From Desulfuromonadaceae bacterium UBA5613 (GTDB lineage: Bacteria; Desulfobacterota; Desulfuromonadia; Desulfuromonadales; UBA2197), in assembly GCA_002424625.1 (NCBI GenBank), contig DIKR01000139.1, positions 2,458 to 32,730 of the forward strand: a stretch of DNA of 30,273 nt. The letters are read 5' to 3'. The position numbers were made by a program, and so were the translations under genes. This document shows positions 8,501-17,823 of the stretch, piece by piece (positions within the stretch are counted from its first letter, which is position 1; every line of letters begins with the position of its first letter). The notes under the pieces were generated by a model that was given only the letters and a program-made list of their open reading frames with translations, did not search any database and was not told where the DNA came from.

Positions 8501-11500
8501 CGGCGGGATGGCCACTCTGGTGGTCGGCATTCAACTCTTCTTCTCTCCGTTAGCGCAGCTCTTCACCACCCTCACCACCCGCAAGGGGCTAAAATATTTT
8601 ACCCTGGAGAAGGTCCAGCATGAACTGCTCCGGGCGAGCGCTGCTGTCGCGCTGCTGCCGCATCAGACTGTGGTGTCCCTGGATGCCATTGCCCGGGCCT
8701 GTTACCGCCGTTTGATTTCCCGGCGCAACCTGCTGGAGTGGACGACCCAAAAAAATATTGCCAACGGCCCCCTCCGGCCATCGCGTTTTGGTGCCACCCT
8801 GGCCCTGGGGAGTATCTTCAGCGCCACAGTAGCTGCGGCGCTATGGCGCTTTATGCCGGCCAGCCTTTGGTTGGCTTCCTTCTGGCTCGTACTATGGTTC
8901 TTCTCCCCGCTTCTCGTTGAGAGTCTGAACCAACGACCTGCTGCGGAGCAACCGTGCCAACTGCCGGCCAAGGACCGCCGCTTTCTCCGGATGGTCGCCC
9001 GCCGGACCTGGCGTTATTTTTCTTCCTTTGTCAACGCCGACACCTCATGGTTGCCTCCAGATAACTATCAGGTGGCCCATCAAGACCGTCTGGCGATGCG
9101 CACCAGTCCGACCAACATCGGTCTCTGGATGACCAGCGTTTTGGGTGCCCATGACGCCGGCTATCTGTCCCTGAATCAGGTCGTCGACAGACTGACCTAT
9201 ACCATGGAGACCATTGGTCGCCTGGAGCGCTATAAAGGGCACCTGCTGAACTGGTACGATATCGAGACCCTGGCTCCCCTGGAGCCCCGCTACGTCTCTG
9301 CCGTTGACAGCGGCAATCTGCTTGGCGCCCTCTGGGCACTGCAACAGGGTCTGGAGGAAATACAGCATGCTCCCCTCCTTGATGGTCGGGACTTTGCCGG
9401 CCTGGTCGATAGCGGAGAAATGCTGAAACAGGATATTTCTGCAAAAGAAAATCGTCAGCAACTCGACCACCTTCTCGCGGAGTGGAACGCCCCCGCCGCA
9501 GCTATTATCGACCTCCTTCGCCAGCAACGGCGTATGCAGGAAAAGGTCAACGCGGTTGTTGCTGCCGCGGGGAGTACGCCGTGGGCTGGAGAACTCGAAC
9601 AACAGGCTGCGGCCTGGATACAAAATAGCGACAGCTATCTCACCTGGATGGAAATCCTTGCCGAAAAGAGCGAGGCGGAGCTTTCCCCCCTCGGCCCGGA
9701 AGCTCTGCATGCTATCCGTCTCGACCTGTCACAGGCTCCATCCCTTGTCGCCCTTGCGCAGGGTCAGATAAGTTCGATCCCGCTCCTCAAGGCCCTGCGC
9801 GAAGAGTCTGCACCGGCCAGCGCCCCTCTCACCCCCTGGCTCGACCGGCTCATCGTTGCCTTCTCCACGGCGCAATGGCTGGCTGGGGAGACTCTGGGCA
9901 GGATGGAGGCGTTGTTGACCAACGCTCGCGAACTTTCCGCTGCGCTGGATATGCGCTTCCTTTATGACCAGGAACGCAAACTCTTCGCCATTGGTTTCAA
10001 TGTTTCCACCAACGTTCTGGATAGTTCCTGTTACGATCTTTTGGCCAGCGAGGCGCGTTTCGGCAGTTTCGTCGCCATTGCCCGCGGTGATATCCCTCTT
10101 GAACACTGGTTTTCCATGGGACGGCCCTACGGTGCGATTGGCCGGGAGAGGGTGCTGCTCAGTTGGTCCGGAACCATGTTCGAATATCTGATGCCCCTCC
10201 TTTTTCAGCATTCCTACAGCAACTCCCTTCTCGACAAGGCCGCCCGCGAAGCGGTGACGGTCCAGGTCGCCTACGGTCGGATGCGACGGGTCCCCTGGGG
10301 TATATCCGAGTCCGCCTATGGCAATATGGACCTGAACAAGACCTATCAATACAAGGCCTTCGGCGTTCCGGCCCTCGGCTTGAAGCGCGGTCTGGAGGAG
10401 CAGCTGGTGATCGCTCCCTACGCCACCCTGCTGGCACTGAATGTCGCGCCGAAGGAGACGGTGCAGAATCTCAAACATCTGGCGAGTCTGGGACTGCTCG
10501 GTGATTACGGATATTACGAAGCGATGGATTTCAGCCGGCAACTGCAGCGCCAGGGGAAACGCGGAGTCATCATCGAGGCCTATATGGCCCACCACCAGGG
10601 GATGGCGTTTTTGGCTTTGACCAACTTCCTGCAGGGCAACCCCTTCCCGCGTCGTTTTCATAGCGATCCCCGGGTGCGGGCCTTTGAGTCTTTGCTGCAA
10701 GAACGCATTCCGACCCTGCCGACGCTGCAGCTGACCTCGACGCGTCAGAACAAGTCCGCTGAGTTGGGCGGAGAGCTGGTGGCGCCGGCGGAAAGCACCT
10801 TTACCACCCCCCATACCACTATTCCGCATAGCCTGCTCCTTAGTAACGGTCGCTACGGCTTGATGGTCACCAACAGTGGCGCTGGCTACAGTCAGTGGCG
10901 GGGGCAGGAACTCACCCGCTGGCGTTCGGATCAGACCTGTGATGCCATGGGAACTTTCTGCTACATCCAGGAGATTGATACGGATCGTCTCTGGGCCAGT
11001 ACCTATCAACCGGTCGGCGGCAAGCCAGAAAGGTATTCAGTCAACTTTGCGCTGGAGCGGGGTATCTTCCGCCGCAAAGACTATGGTCTGCACACCGAAA
11101 CCGAGGTGGTCGTCTCCCCGGAAGATGACGCGGAGATCCGGCGGATTACCCTGATCAACCGGACGGACCTTCCTCGCCGTCTCAACCTCACCAGTTACGT
11201 TGAACTCTCCATGGCGCCCCATAACGCCGACCGTCAGCATCCGGCTTTTAACAAGCTCTTCATCCAGACCGAAGCCCTCCCCGAGCAGCAAGCACTTCTC
11301 GCTTATCGCCGCGCCCGCAGCGACAAAGAGGTGCCACTGTTCGTGGCACACCGTTTGACCTTTGAGCACAGCGGCGATGCCTGCCCGCAGGCAGAAGACT
11401 GGCAATTTGAAACCGATCGGCGGCGTTTTATCGGCCGCGGTCGGACCCTGGCCAATCCCATGGGCGCCATGCAGCGTCTCGGCAACAGCCAGGGATTTGT

Positions 11501-14500
11501 CCTCGATCCGATGCTCGGTCTGCGACACAGTTTTGTTCTGGAACCGGGCCAACGCTTCCAGTTCTCGCTGGTCCTGGCCGCCGGTGACAGCCGCGAGCAG
11601 GTGGTGCTGCTGATGGATAAATACTGCGACCCGCATGCGATCAGTCGGGCGATGGATTTTGCCTGGGTCTCAGCGCAGCAGGAATTGCAGATCATGCATA
11701 TCCAGCCGGACGAAGCGCGGCGTTTTCAGCAACTGGCAAGTCACCTCCTCTTTCCCAACCCCTTGCTGCGGGCGACTAGTGAGCGTCTTGCGGAAAATTA
11801 CAAGGGTCAGGCGGGATTGTGGCCCTACGGCATCTCCGGTGATCTGCCGATTGCCCTGGTCACTATCGGTGAAGTGCGGGATCTCAGCCTGGCCCGGCAG
11901 ATGCTCCAGGCCTACTCCTATTGGCGGACCCACGGCTTGTCGATCGACCTGGTGATCCTCAACGAAGAAGCCGGCAGCTATGAGCGACCTCTTCAGGAAC
12001 GCCTGGAACGTTTGATTCAGACCCATGCCCTCTTTAACGGCACGAACCAACCCGGGCAAATCTTCCTGCGCAATGCCGCTTTGATCCCGGAGGAAGATCT
12101 CAAGCTCCTCAAATTCGCCGCCCGGGTGGTACTGGTGTCGGCCCGCGGCACCTTGGCCCAGCAATTGGGCGCGCCGAAGGAGGTTTCGCAACTCCAGGAA
12201 AAGCTGACGCAAAAACGTCCTATCCGCGAACCCTCGGCGCCGCTCCCCTTCATGGAGCTGAATTATTTCAACAGTCTTGGCGGTTTCACTCTGGACGGGC
12301 GGGAATACGCCATCTACCTCGGCCCCAACACCCACACCCCGGCCCCCTGGGTCAATGTCATCGCCAACCCGACCTTCGGGACTATGGTCAGCGAAAGCGG
12401 CTCCGGTTTCACCTGGTTTGGCAACAGTCAGCGCAATCGTCTTACCAGCTGGTCGAATGACCCTGTCCTCGATCCGCCCTCGGAAGCGCTTTATATTCGT
12501 GACGAAGAGAGCGGCCTTGTCTGGTCGCCGACCGCCGCGCCCATCCGGGAAGAGTCCGCTTATCGGGCCCGGCACGGGGCAGGCTATACGGTCTTCGAAC
12601 ACAACAGTAACGGCATCGAGCAGGAGTTAACCGTCTTTGTCCCGGTCGATGATAAGGGCGGAGCGCCGATCAAACTGCAACGCCTGCGCCTCACTAATGC
12701 CTCGTCGCGGCGGCGCCGGCTCTCGATCACCTATTATGTGGAATTGATTCTTGGCGAAAATCACGAAACCTCCCAGATGCATGTCATGACCAACTGGGAT
12801 GAGGAAGCCCAGGCCTTGCTGGCACTGAATCGCTATCATCCCGAGTACCCGGAGCGGGTCACTTTCGTGTCCATCACCCCTCCGGCCGACTCCTACGGCG
12901 CCGACCGCACTGCTTTCATTGGCCGCAACCGCACCTTGGCCAACCCGGAAGGGATGGAAAAGACCCGGCTATCGCAACGCAGCGGGGCAGGAATCGACCC
13001 GTGCGCAGCCCTCCGCGTCGTCCTGGAATTGGCGCCGGGCGAGCGCCGTGAGATCACCTCTCAGCTCGGTCAGGCCGATTCGGTGGTCGGCGCCCGGCAC
13101 CTGCTGCGCATCTATCAGCAGGATCTGGCTTTTGAGGAGACGCTGCAAACAAGCAAGGCGTGGTGGGATGGGCTCCTCGGCACGATTGAAGTCCGCACTC
13201 CGGAACTCGCCGCCGACCTGCTGATCAACCGCTGGCTGCAATACCAGTCCTTAAGCTGCCGCATCTGGGGCCGCTCGGCATTTTACCAATCGGGCGGTGC
13301 CTTCGGTTATCGCGACCAGTTGCAGGATGTCATGGCCTTCCTGTATGCCAAACCGGAACTGGCGCGCGAGCAGATCCTCCTCGCCGCCAGTCGGCAGTTC
13401 CGGGAAGGGGATGTGCAGCATTGGTGGCATCCCCCGAGCGGCGCCGGGATTCGCTCCCGGATCACCGATGACCTGCTCTGGCTGCCCTATGTGGTCGCGC
13501 AGTATGTGCGAGTCACCGGCGATAGCGACATCCTCCAGATGGAGATCCCCTTCCTCAGCGCCCCGCTGCTGGCTGACAATGAACACGAGGTCTTTATCGT
13601 CCCCGAGATTGCCCTGGAACGAGCCACCCTCTTTGAGCACTGCCGGCGCGCCGTCAGCCGAGGTTTGACCATTGGACCGCATGGACTGCCCCTGATCGGG
13701 ACCGGGGATTGGAACGACGGCATGAATCTGGTCGGTGCGGAAGGGAAGGGGGAGAGTGTCTGGCTCGCCTGGTTCCTGGCGGATCTGTTGCAGGGGATGG
13801 TCGAAATGTCCGAGTTGCTGCAGCAACCGGGGCTGGGACGAACCTACCAGCAGGAAAGGAAAGACTTGATACAGCGGATCGAGCTCGCCGCCTGGGACGG
13901 GGAGTGGTATCTGCGCGGCACCTTCGATGACGGCAGCCCCCTCGGCTCCGTTGCCAGCAAGGAGGCAAAGATCGATTCTCTGCCGCAGTCGTGGGCGTGG
14001 CTCTCCGGCGCCGCCGACCCGACGCGGGCGGAGATTGCTCTGGAGTCGGCCTGGCAGCATCTCGTCCTCCAGAAGGAAGGGCTGGTCCTCCTCTTTGAGC
14101 CGCCTTTCGATAAATCGGAACCGTCACCGGGCTACATCAAGGGTTACCCCCCCGGTGTGCGCGAGAACGGCGGCCAGTACACTCATGCCGCCCTGTGGAT
14201 GGCCATGGCCATGGCCCGCAAAGGGGATGGGACGCGGGCAGTGCAGCTGCTGCGTATGCTCAATCCCGTCGAACATGCTCGCGACGCGGATGCAGCCTGG
14301 CTCTACGGGGTTGAACCTTATGTGGTGGCGGCCGATGTCTATCGCTTGCCTGACCGGGTCGGGCAGGGGGGGTGGTCCTGGTATACCGGTTCAGCCGCCT
14401 GGATGTACCGGGTCTGGGTCGAAGAGGTACTCGGTTTGCAGGTGCGCAGCGGACAGCTGCGGATCAACCCGGTCATCCCCGCCACCTGGCCGGGCTTCAG

Positions 14501-14678
14501 CCTCAACTACCGGCATGGCGAAACGATCTACGCAATTGAGGTCGAGAATCCGGACGGCTGTGAGCGCGGTGTCGCCTGGGTGGAGATGGATGGCCAGCGC
14601 GTCGCCGGCGGCGCCATCACCCTGGAGCGGAGTTTGGTGAAACATCAAGTTGTCGTCCGCATGGGGAATCCGGAGTGA
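5535..14678 (+). CDS. ndvB: Cyclic beta-1,2-glucan synthase (NdvB/ChvB family)
   Basis: The giant inner-membrane enzyme (about 3047 residues) makes cyclic beta-1,2-glucans from UDP-glucose for the periplasm. Residues 1-180 are an extra domain (GYFATQQEARKAL start) with two membrane segments near 55-110. Further membrane segments lie near 555-615, 975-1010 and 1080-1130. The GT84 transferase region contains the DCD motif at 778-780 and HRWMRGDWQ from 925. A glycoamylase-like domain begins near 1157, with a second conserved block near 1545. Two GH94-type N-domains precede the GH94 phosphorylase domain, which has GDWNDG at 2724-2729 (D2725 the expected general acid) and trims chain length. The start at 5535 is the first ATG giving a domain-like N-terminus; its ribosome site is weak, so the true start is uncertain. 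The end overlaps the next gene by 4 bases. Confidence 0.93.
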   Translation: MAVGNLIGYFATQQEARKALRILTRQGFLRTVLVHKDRDGNVHTTDPFLWRRVLAVPLLAALFGGITGLAARLLFWPQSLPAWNHPPFLALLLVGAASGVLVALLWLRRGQYGVEPGIMRAHARWLVTGESVLILQSPVDSLSRAVTLLREISDLPPALFVMHPKRERRTEARSPEVKLSPAQILEHAQRHAREQQVDPHPQRGTELLKRLKLSRQWARQICEDLTAASQLEQNATPAADWILDNDYILEGNTRDVLLNLPKRFYQQLPVLASDPYRGLPCIYGLAKDLVSHTELRLERENVLAYIEAYQSVRTLTTGELWAIPQMLRIALIESIQNMAVTALTNLRERQLADFWANRLIAANRRDSNQLFAILTELAKAEPNPSPYFATQLVGLLYDEAAALAPVKTWLERTLKTILHDLILREQNRQTSEQLSCGNAFTSLRQLALLDWREIFEQLSRVEQILRRDPSGIYAQTDFATRDSCRRAIEELAQASNQTEQQVAERAIGLATEAGLEVSDDERRRHVGTWLIGAGRAELAQRLVCRETLRFRVLEWVNYHHAIVYAFALGGSAAFILCLIAVSAPAGLSLTLRLGLGLLLLIPVSQLAFEGVNYLIMRLLPPRPLPKMDFQHTGIPDAFRTLVVVPMMLVDAETINAEVERLEIRYLANKEDNLLFSLFSDYTDAATPSREDDSPLLATVCAGINALNLRHGGQRFFLFHRERTWCDSEQKFIGWERKRGKLEELNCLIDGTRPESAPTIVHVGDPEQLANIRFIITLDCDTQLPHATGRRLVETLAHPLNQPRFDADGKILAGTYTIIQPRVSPSLPSTTASNFSRLFAEAVGIDPYTQVVSDVYQDLTSEGSYHGKGIYDVRAFSRVLSGRFPEEWVLSHDLIEGAHVRVGLASDIELYDEFPSGYQSYSSRAHRWMRGDWQIAEWIFPRVPLAGGGRGPNPLSLFDRGKIFDNLRRSLLPAANLALLTSSWFISPQIGGMATLVVGIQLFFSPLAQLFTTLTTRKGLKYFTLEKVQHELLRASAAVALLPHQTVVSLDAIARACYRRLISRRNLLEWTTQKNIANGPLRPSRFGATLALGSIFSATVAAALWRFMPASLWLASFWLVLWFFSPLLVESLNQRPAAEQPCQLPAKDRRFLRMVARRTWRYFSSFVNADTSWLPPDNYQVAHQDRLAMRTSPTNIGLWMTSVLGAHDAGYLSLNQVVDRLTYTMETIGRLERYKGHLLNWYDIETLAPLEPRYVSAVDSGNLLGALWALQQGLEEIQHAPLLDGRDFAGLVDSGEMLKQDISAKENRQQLDHLLAEWNAPAAAIIDLLRQQRRMQEKVNAVVAAAGSTPWAGELEQQAAAWIQNSDSYLTWMEILAEKSEAELSPLGPEALHAIRLDLSQAPSLVALAQGQISSIPLLKALREESAPASAPLTPWLDRLIVAFSTAQWLAGETLGRMEALLTNARELSAALDMRFLYDQERKLFAIGFNVSTNVLDSSCYDLLASEARFGSFVAIARGDIPLEHWFSMGRPYGAIGRERVLLSWSGTMFEYLMPLLFQHSYSNSLLDKAAREAVTVQVAYGRMRRVPWGISESAYGNMDLNKTYQYKAFGVPALGLKRGLEEQLVIAPYATLLALNVAPKETVQNLKHLASLGLLGDYGYYEAMDFSRQLQRQGKRGVIIEAYMAHHQGMAFLALTNFLQGNPFPRRFHSDPRVRAFESLLQERIPTLPTLQLTSTRQNKSAELGGELVAPAESTFTTPHTTIPHSLLLSNGRYGLMVTNSGAGYSQWRGQELTRWRSDQTCDAMGTFCYIQEIDTDRLWASTYQPVGGKPERYSVNFALERGIFRRKDYGLHTETEVVVSPEDDAEIRRITLINRTDLPRRLNLTSYVELSMAPHNADRQHPAFNKLFIQTEALPEQQALLAYRRARSDKEVPLFVAHRLTFEHSGDACPQAEDWQFETDRRRFIGRGRTLANPMGAMQRLGNSQGFVLDPMLGLRHSFVLEPGQRFQFSLVLAAGDSREQVVLLMDKYCDPHAISRAMDFAWVSAQQELQIMHIQPDEARRFQQLASHLLFPNPLLRATSERLAENYKGQAGLWPYGISGDLPIALVTIGEVRDLSLARQMLQAYSYWRTHGLSIDLVILNEEAGSYERPLQERLERLIQTHALFNGTNQPGQIFLRNAALIPEEDLKLLKFAARVVLVSARGTLAQQLGAPKEVSQLQEKLTQKRPIREPSAPLPFMELNYFNSLGGFTLDGREYAIYLGPNTHTPAPWVNVIANPTFGTMVSESGSGFTWFGNSQRNRLTSWSNDPVLDPPSEALYIRDEESGLVWSPTAAPIREESAYRARHGAGYTVFEHNSNGIEQELTVFVPVDDKGGAPIKLQRLRLTNASSRRRRLSITYYVELILGENHETSQMHVMTNWDEEAQALLALNRYHPEYPERVTFVSITPPADSYGADRTAFIGRNRTLANPEGMEKTRLSQRSGAGIDPCAALRVVLELAPGERREITSQLGQADSVVGARHLLRIYQQDLAFEETLQTSKAWWDGLLGTIEVRTPELAADLLINRWLQYQSLSCRIWGRSAFYQSGGAFGYRDQLQDVMAFLYAKPELAREQILLAASRQFREGDVQHWWHPPSGAGIRSRITDDLLWLPYVVAQYVRVTGDSDILQMEIPFLSAPLLADNEHEVFIVPEIALERATLFEHCRRAVSRGLTIGPHGLPLIGTGDWNDGMNLVGAEGKGESVWLAWFLADLLQGMVEMSELLQQPGLGRTYQQERKDLIQRIELAAWDGEWYLRGTFDDGSPLGSVASKEAKIDSLPQSWAWLSGAADPTRAEIALESAWQHLVLQKEGLVLLFEPPFDKSEPSPGYIKGYPPGVRENGGQYTHAALWMAMAMARKGDGTRAVQLLRMLNPVEHARDADAAWLYGVEPYVVAADVYRLPDRVGQGGWSWYTGSAAWMYRVWVEEVLGLQVRSGQLRINPVIPATWPGFSLNYRHGETIYAIEVENPDGCERGVAWVEMDGQRVAGGAITLERSLVKHQVVVRMGNPE

Positions 14679-17245
14679 CTCAGCAGCGCTGGAAGACAGT
14701 CTTACTGATTGTCGCCGGCATTATCCTGCTGCTGGCAGCTTTCAATGCCTTTGTCCTCCCTGCTATCGTCAAAAGCCAGGTCATACAGAGGGTGGAGGCA
14801 GCGACGGGACGAACGCTGGAAATCGGCGGGATGTCTTTCAACCCTTTTACCTTGACGGTGATGATAGAGGATTTTCGCTTCTCCGAACGCGGTGGCGGTG
14901 AGACCTTTGCCGCCTTCAGCCGTGCCCGGATCGTTATGAGCCATTTATCCCTGTATAAGCGGACGTTGATCGTCGCATCGGCGCGGATCACCTCTCCCTA
15001 TTTTCGTATTGTCAGGATCGGGACGAACAATTACAACTTCTCCGATCTTCGCAAGTGGCTCCCTCTTCATCCCCGTTTATCCGTTAATAACCTGACGATG
15101 ACCAACGGCTCAGTCGACTTCCTTGATCAAGGACTCCTTGCCCCACAGCGGCAGGAACTGCGCAAGATCGAACTGGCCATCCCCTTCATCACCACCATGG
15201 CGTATTATTCCGACCGTTTTATCGTTCCTCACCTGAGCGCCGAGCTGAACGGCATGCCGCTGCAGGTGGAGGGATCGCTTCGGCCCTTCCCGCGCGCTGC
15301 CGAGGCCTCTCTCACCATAAGGGTGCAGAATCTCTCCCTTCCCGATTACCTCCCCTACCTGCCGACAACCTTTCCGCTTCAAATACAAGAAGGTAAGTTG
15401 TCAGGGCAGTTGGTGGTGACCTACCGGACGGCGCAGCAGGAGGAGCCGGAACTGACATTGGGTGGCAGCGTGATCCTTGCCGACATGAAGGTCTCCGACC
15501 GGAGCGGAGCCCCTTTTCTCGCGGTGACGCGGGCTGCCGCAGACATCAATCACGCTCGTTTCCTGACGCGGGAATTTGATCTCTCCTCATTTATCGTTGA
15601 GGGACTGGAGCTCTTCCTGACGCGCGATAGCAAGGGGGTCTGGAGTCACAGCCGGCTCGCCGGTGAGCCAACCCCCGACGCTTCCTCGCGCCGGAAAGCT
15701 CTGATCAGGGTGGCGGAGTCGCGGCTCAGAAATGGCCGCTTCCACTTTGTCGACAACGTTCCTCCCGGTGGCTTTACCACCGATCTGGAAGGGATCGCTC
15801 TCGATATGCGCGATTATTCAACCTCACCGGGAAAGCGGGCGAGTTATACCCTCTCCTTTGTCACCTTGCGCGGAGAGAAGGGGCATCTGCAGGGGGAATT
15901 TTCACCCCGTCCCTGGGCGACGGCAACGGCGTTCGAGCTGGATGAAGTGGCGCTAGCGGCGTATTCCCCCTACTTTGCTGCGTTCCTCCCCGCCAAGGTC
16001 AAGGGCCGGTGTGATGTTGCCGGCAATTTTGCGTTCAGTGGACCGGAGGGGACCCGGCTGGAGATGGCTGATCTTACCATCCGTGATGGCGGGCTTCAGT
16101 TCCGTCGCGACCGTCGGGGGGCGATCCTGCCGCTGACGTGGGATCTCCTTCAGCTTGGTCAGCTAAAGTGGAGCTTCACTCCCTTTGCCCTCGATATCGG
16201 ACAGATGACGCTTTCGCGATTCTACTCGGAAATTATCGTGGCACCCGATGGCAGCCTCAACCTTGCGCAGTTCTCCCCGGCGGGAAAAGGACAAAAGCGA
16301 GCGCCGGAAGGGAACGGGGGAATGATCCGCATCGCTGCCGTCACCCTGGAGGACGGCACCCTGCTCTTCAGTGATCAGCATGTGCCGGGGGGGTACAGCA
16401 CGACCCTTTACAACCTCGGCGGCCGAATCAATGGGCTCTCCTCCGAGGCGAACCGCTTGGCGGATGTCGATCTGCACGGCAGCCTGGAAAAACGCTCGCC
16501 ACTGACGATTATCGGGCAGATCAACCCGCTGCGCGGTGATCTCTTCGTCGATCTCAAGGGGAGCTTCACCGCGATCGAACTTGCCCCCCTGACCCCCTAT
16601 GCAGTGACTTACCTCGGCTATGCGATCGACCAGGGGCAACTGTTTCTCAATTCCGACTACCGGATTAAGGAGCGCAAGCTTGATGTGGAGAACAAGCTGC
16701 GCATCAAGGAGTTCGACTTTGGTCAGCGCCGCGAAAGTGAAAAAGAGATTTCCCCGACCGTCCGGCTCGCCGTCGCACTCCTCAAGGATCGGCAAGGGGA
16801 GATTCATCTCGACCTGCCGGTGACTGGACGGACCGATGACCCGCACTTCAGTGTCAGGAACCTGACGCTCGAGCTTTTGCGGAATCTCCTGACAACGGCG
16901 GAAGAAGCCCCACTCGCTCTGCTCCCGACCCTTTCCGGCACACAGGAGGATTGGAGCAGCGTCGGCTTTGCTCCCGGCTCCAGCGAACTTTCCCTTGGCG
17001 AGCAGGAAAAATTGCTGAAACTGGCGACGGCACTCAATGATCGACCGGCGCTGAAGATCAGGGTGGTCGGTTTTGCGGACAGGGTCGATGACGATGCCGA
17101 CCTGGCTGAAGCCCGGGCGGCTGGAGTCAGGGCCTTTCTCGTTGAGCAGGGGGAAATGGATGGAGCGCGGCTTTTCCTTGAAAGCGGGGATCTTGAACGG
17201 GCACCGGGGAACCGGGTCGTGTTGGAAGTGGTGGTCGATAATTAA
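14675..17245 (+). CDS. DUF748 / AsmA-like envelope protein
   Basis: The 856-residue protein has an N-terminal membrane anchor (about residues 8-30), followed by a long beta-rich periplasmic region. The start ATGRTLEIGGMSFNPFT is typical of the DUF748 (AsmA/TamB-like) family. The C-terminal ~85 residues have an OmpA-like outline (GFADRVDDDADLAEARAAGV). AsmA-like proteins form hydrophobic grooves bridging the inner and outer membranes and are linked to lipid transport. The GTG start overlaps the TGA of the glucan synthase (GTGA), so the two proteins are probably made together, suggesting a role in envelope assembly or glucan handling. This functional link is inference. No clear terminator follows; an inverted repeat lies downstream. 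Confidence 0.88.
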   Translation: MTQQRWKTVLLIVAGIILLLAAFNAFVLPAIVKSQVIQRVEAATGRTLEIGGMSFNPFTLTVMIEDFRFSERGGGETFAAFSRARIVMSHLSLYKRTLIVASARITSPYFRIVRIGTNNYNFSDLRKWLPLHPRLSVNNLTMTNGSVDFLDQGLLAPQRQELRKIELAIPFITTMAYYSDRFIVPHLSAELNGMPLQVEGSLRPFPRAAEASLTIRVQNLSLPDYLPYLPTTFPLQIQEGKLSGQLVVTYRTAQQEEPELTLGGSVILADMKVSDRSGAPFLAVTRAAADINHARFLTREFDLSSFIVEGLELFLTRDSKGVWSHSRLAGEPTPDASSRRKALIRVAESRLRNGRFHFVDNVPPGGFTTDLEGIALDMRDYSTSPGKRASYTLSFVTLRGEKGHLQGEFSPRPWATATAFELDEVALAAYSPYFAAFLPAKVKGRCDVAGNFAFSGPEGTRLEMADLTIRDGGLQFRRDRRGAILPLTWDLLQLGQLKWSFTPFALDIGQMTLSRFYSEIIVAPDGSLNLAQFSPAGKGQKRAPEGNGGMIRIAAVTLEDGTLLFSDQHVPGGYSTTLYNLGGRINGLSSEANRLADVDLHGSLEKRSPLTIIGQINPLRGDLFVDLKGSFTAIELAPLTPYAVTYLGYAIDQGQLFLNSDYRIKERKLDVENKLRIKEFDFGQRRESEKEISPTVRLAVALLKDRQGEIHLDLPVTGRTDDPHFSVRNLTLELLRNLLTTAEEAPLALLPTLSGTQEDWSSVGFAPGSSELSLGEQEKLLKLATALNDRPALKIRVVGFADRVDDDADLAEARAAGVRAFLVEQGEMDGARLFLESGDLERAPGNRVVLEVVVDN

Positions 17246-17265
17246 TTCTTTAGTTTTTGCTTTCC

Positions 17266-17360
17266 CTCTGCGTTCTCTGCGGGCTCTGCGAGAAACTAAG
17301 TTTTAGGCTTTGTCTCTCGCCCGTTCGCTTTGCTCACTAGAGAACACAGAGGACGCAGAG
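17266..17360. repeat. Inverted repeat built from CTCTGCGNN units
   Basis: The left arm (17266-17287) and right arm (17339-17360) are reverse complements at 18 of 22 positions. The left arm and its flank read as three 9-base units, CTCTGCGTT, CTCTGCGGG and CTCTGCGAG; the right arm contains the same unit on the other strand (CTCTGCGTC, CTCTGTGTT). The arms are separated by about 51 bases. It lies between the convergent DUF748 and receiver genes and might help end transcription from both sides, although it has no classic T-run. Similar short intergenic repeats are common in other bacterial genomes, as far as I recall. Confidence 0.7.
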
Positions 17361-17414
17361 AAAACCTTAAAAACGGCAAGATTGTTTCGACGTAAGGGTG
17401 AAGCGGATTCACCT

Positions 17415-17822
17415 TTAGCCCGTGCCCCGTATTTCTTCAAAACATTTTTCAATGGCAGCGAAGAGTGTTGGTAACATGATCGGTTTCAACAAATAGGCAC
17501 AGAAACCAATTTCGCTGAATTTATCAAAATAGACTTTGTCGCTGTAAGCGGTCATCACGATCAGGTGGGCATCAGTCTGTATCGCTTTAATCTCGGCGGC
17601 CATTTCGATGCCGTCCATCACCGGCATGTTGATGTCGGTGAGAACAATATCCGGCCGATGTTCTTTGAAGAGATCCACACCTGTTTGACCGTTCTCGACA
17701 CGGTAAATGGTAACTTCGCGATATTTTCTCTGAATGACCGTGGCAAGCATTTCGTTCATCACCCTGTCATCTTCGACAATCAACAGGGAGGGAGCGCTTC
17801 CCGGACTCGATAAGGATTCCAT
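17415..17822 (-). CDS. Single-domain response regulator (CheY-like)
   Basis: The 135-residue protein is a receiver domain with no output domain. The acidic pocket is ED18-D19, the phosphoacceptor is D63 (DIVLTDINMPVMDG), the conserved Thr lies in VMTAYS, and the conserved Lys in YLLKP. It starts one base after the stop of the sensor kinase upstream, so translation is coupled and that kinase is the likely phosphodonor. As it has no DNA-binding or enzymatic output, it probably passes phosphate to, or binds, another partner. The receiver of the GGDEF-EAL protein at 25975-28524 is strikingly similar around the phosphorylation site. Confidence 0.94.
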   Translation of the reverse strand: MESLSSPGSAPSLLIVEDDRVMNEMLATVIQRKYREVTIYRVENGQTGVDLFKEHRPDIVLTDINMPVMDGIEMAAEIKAIQTDAHLIVMTAYSDKVYFDKFSEIGFCAYLLKPIMLPTLFAAIEKCFEEIRGTG

Positions 17823-17823
17823 T

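Noticed and set aside
9729..11009. 426-residue open frame on the minus strand
   Set aside because: It is antisense to the glucan synthase, with no ribosome site and no domain-like sequence.
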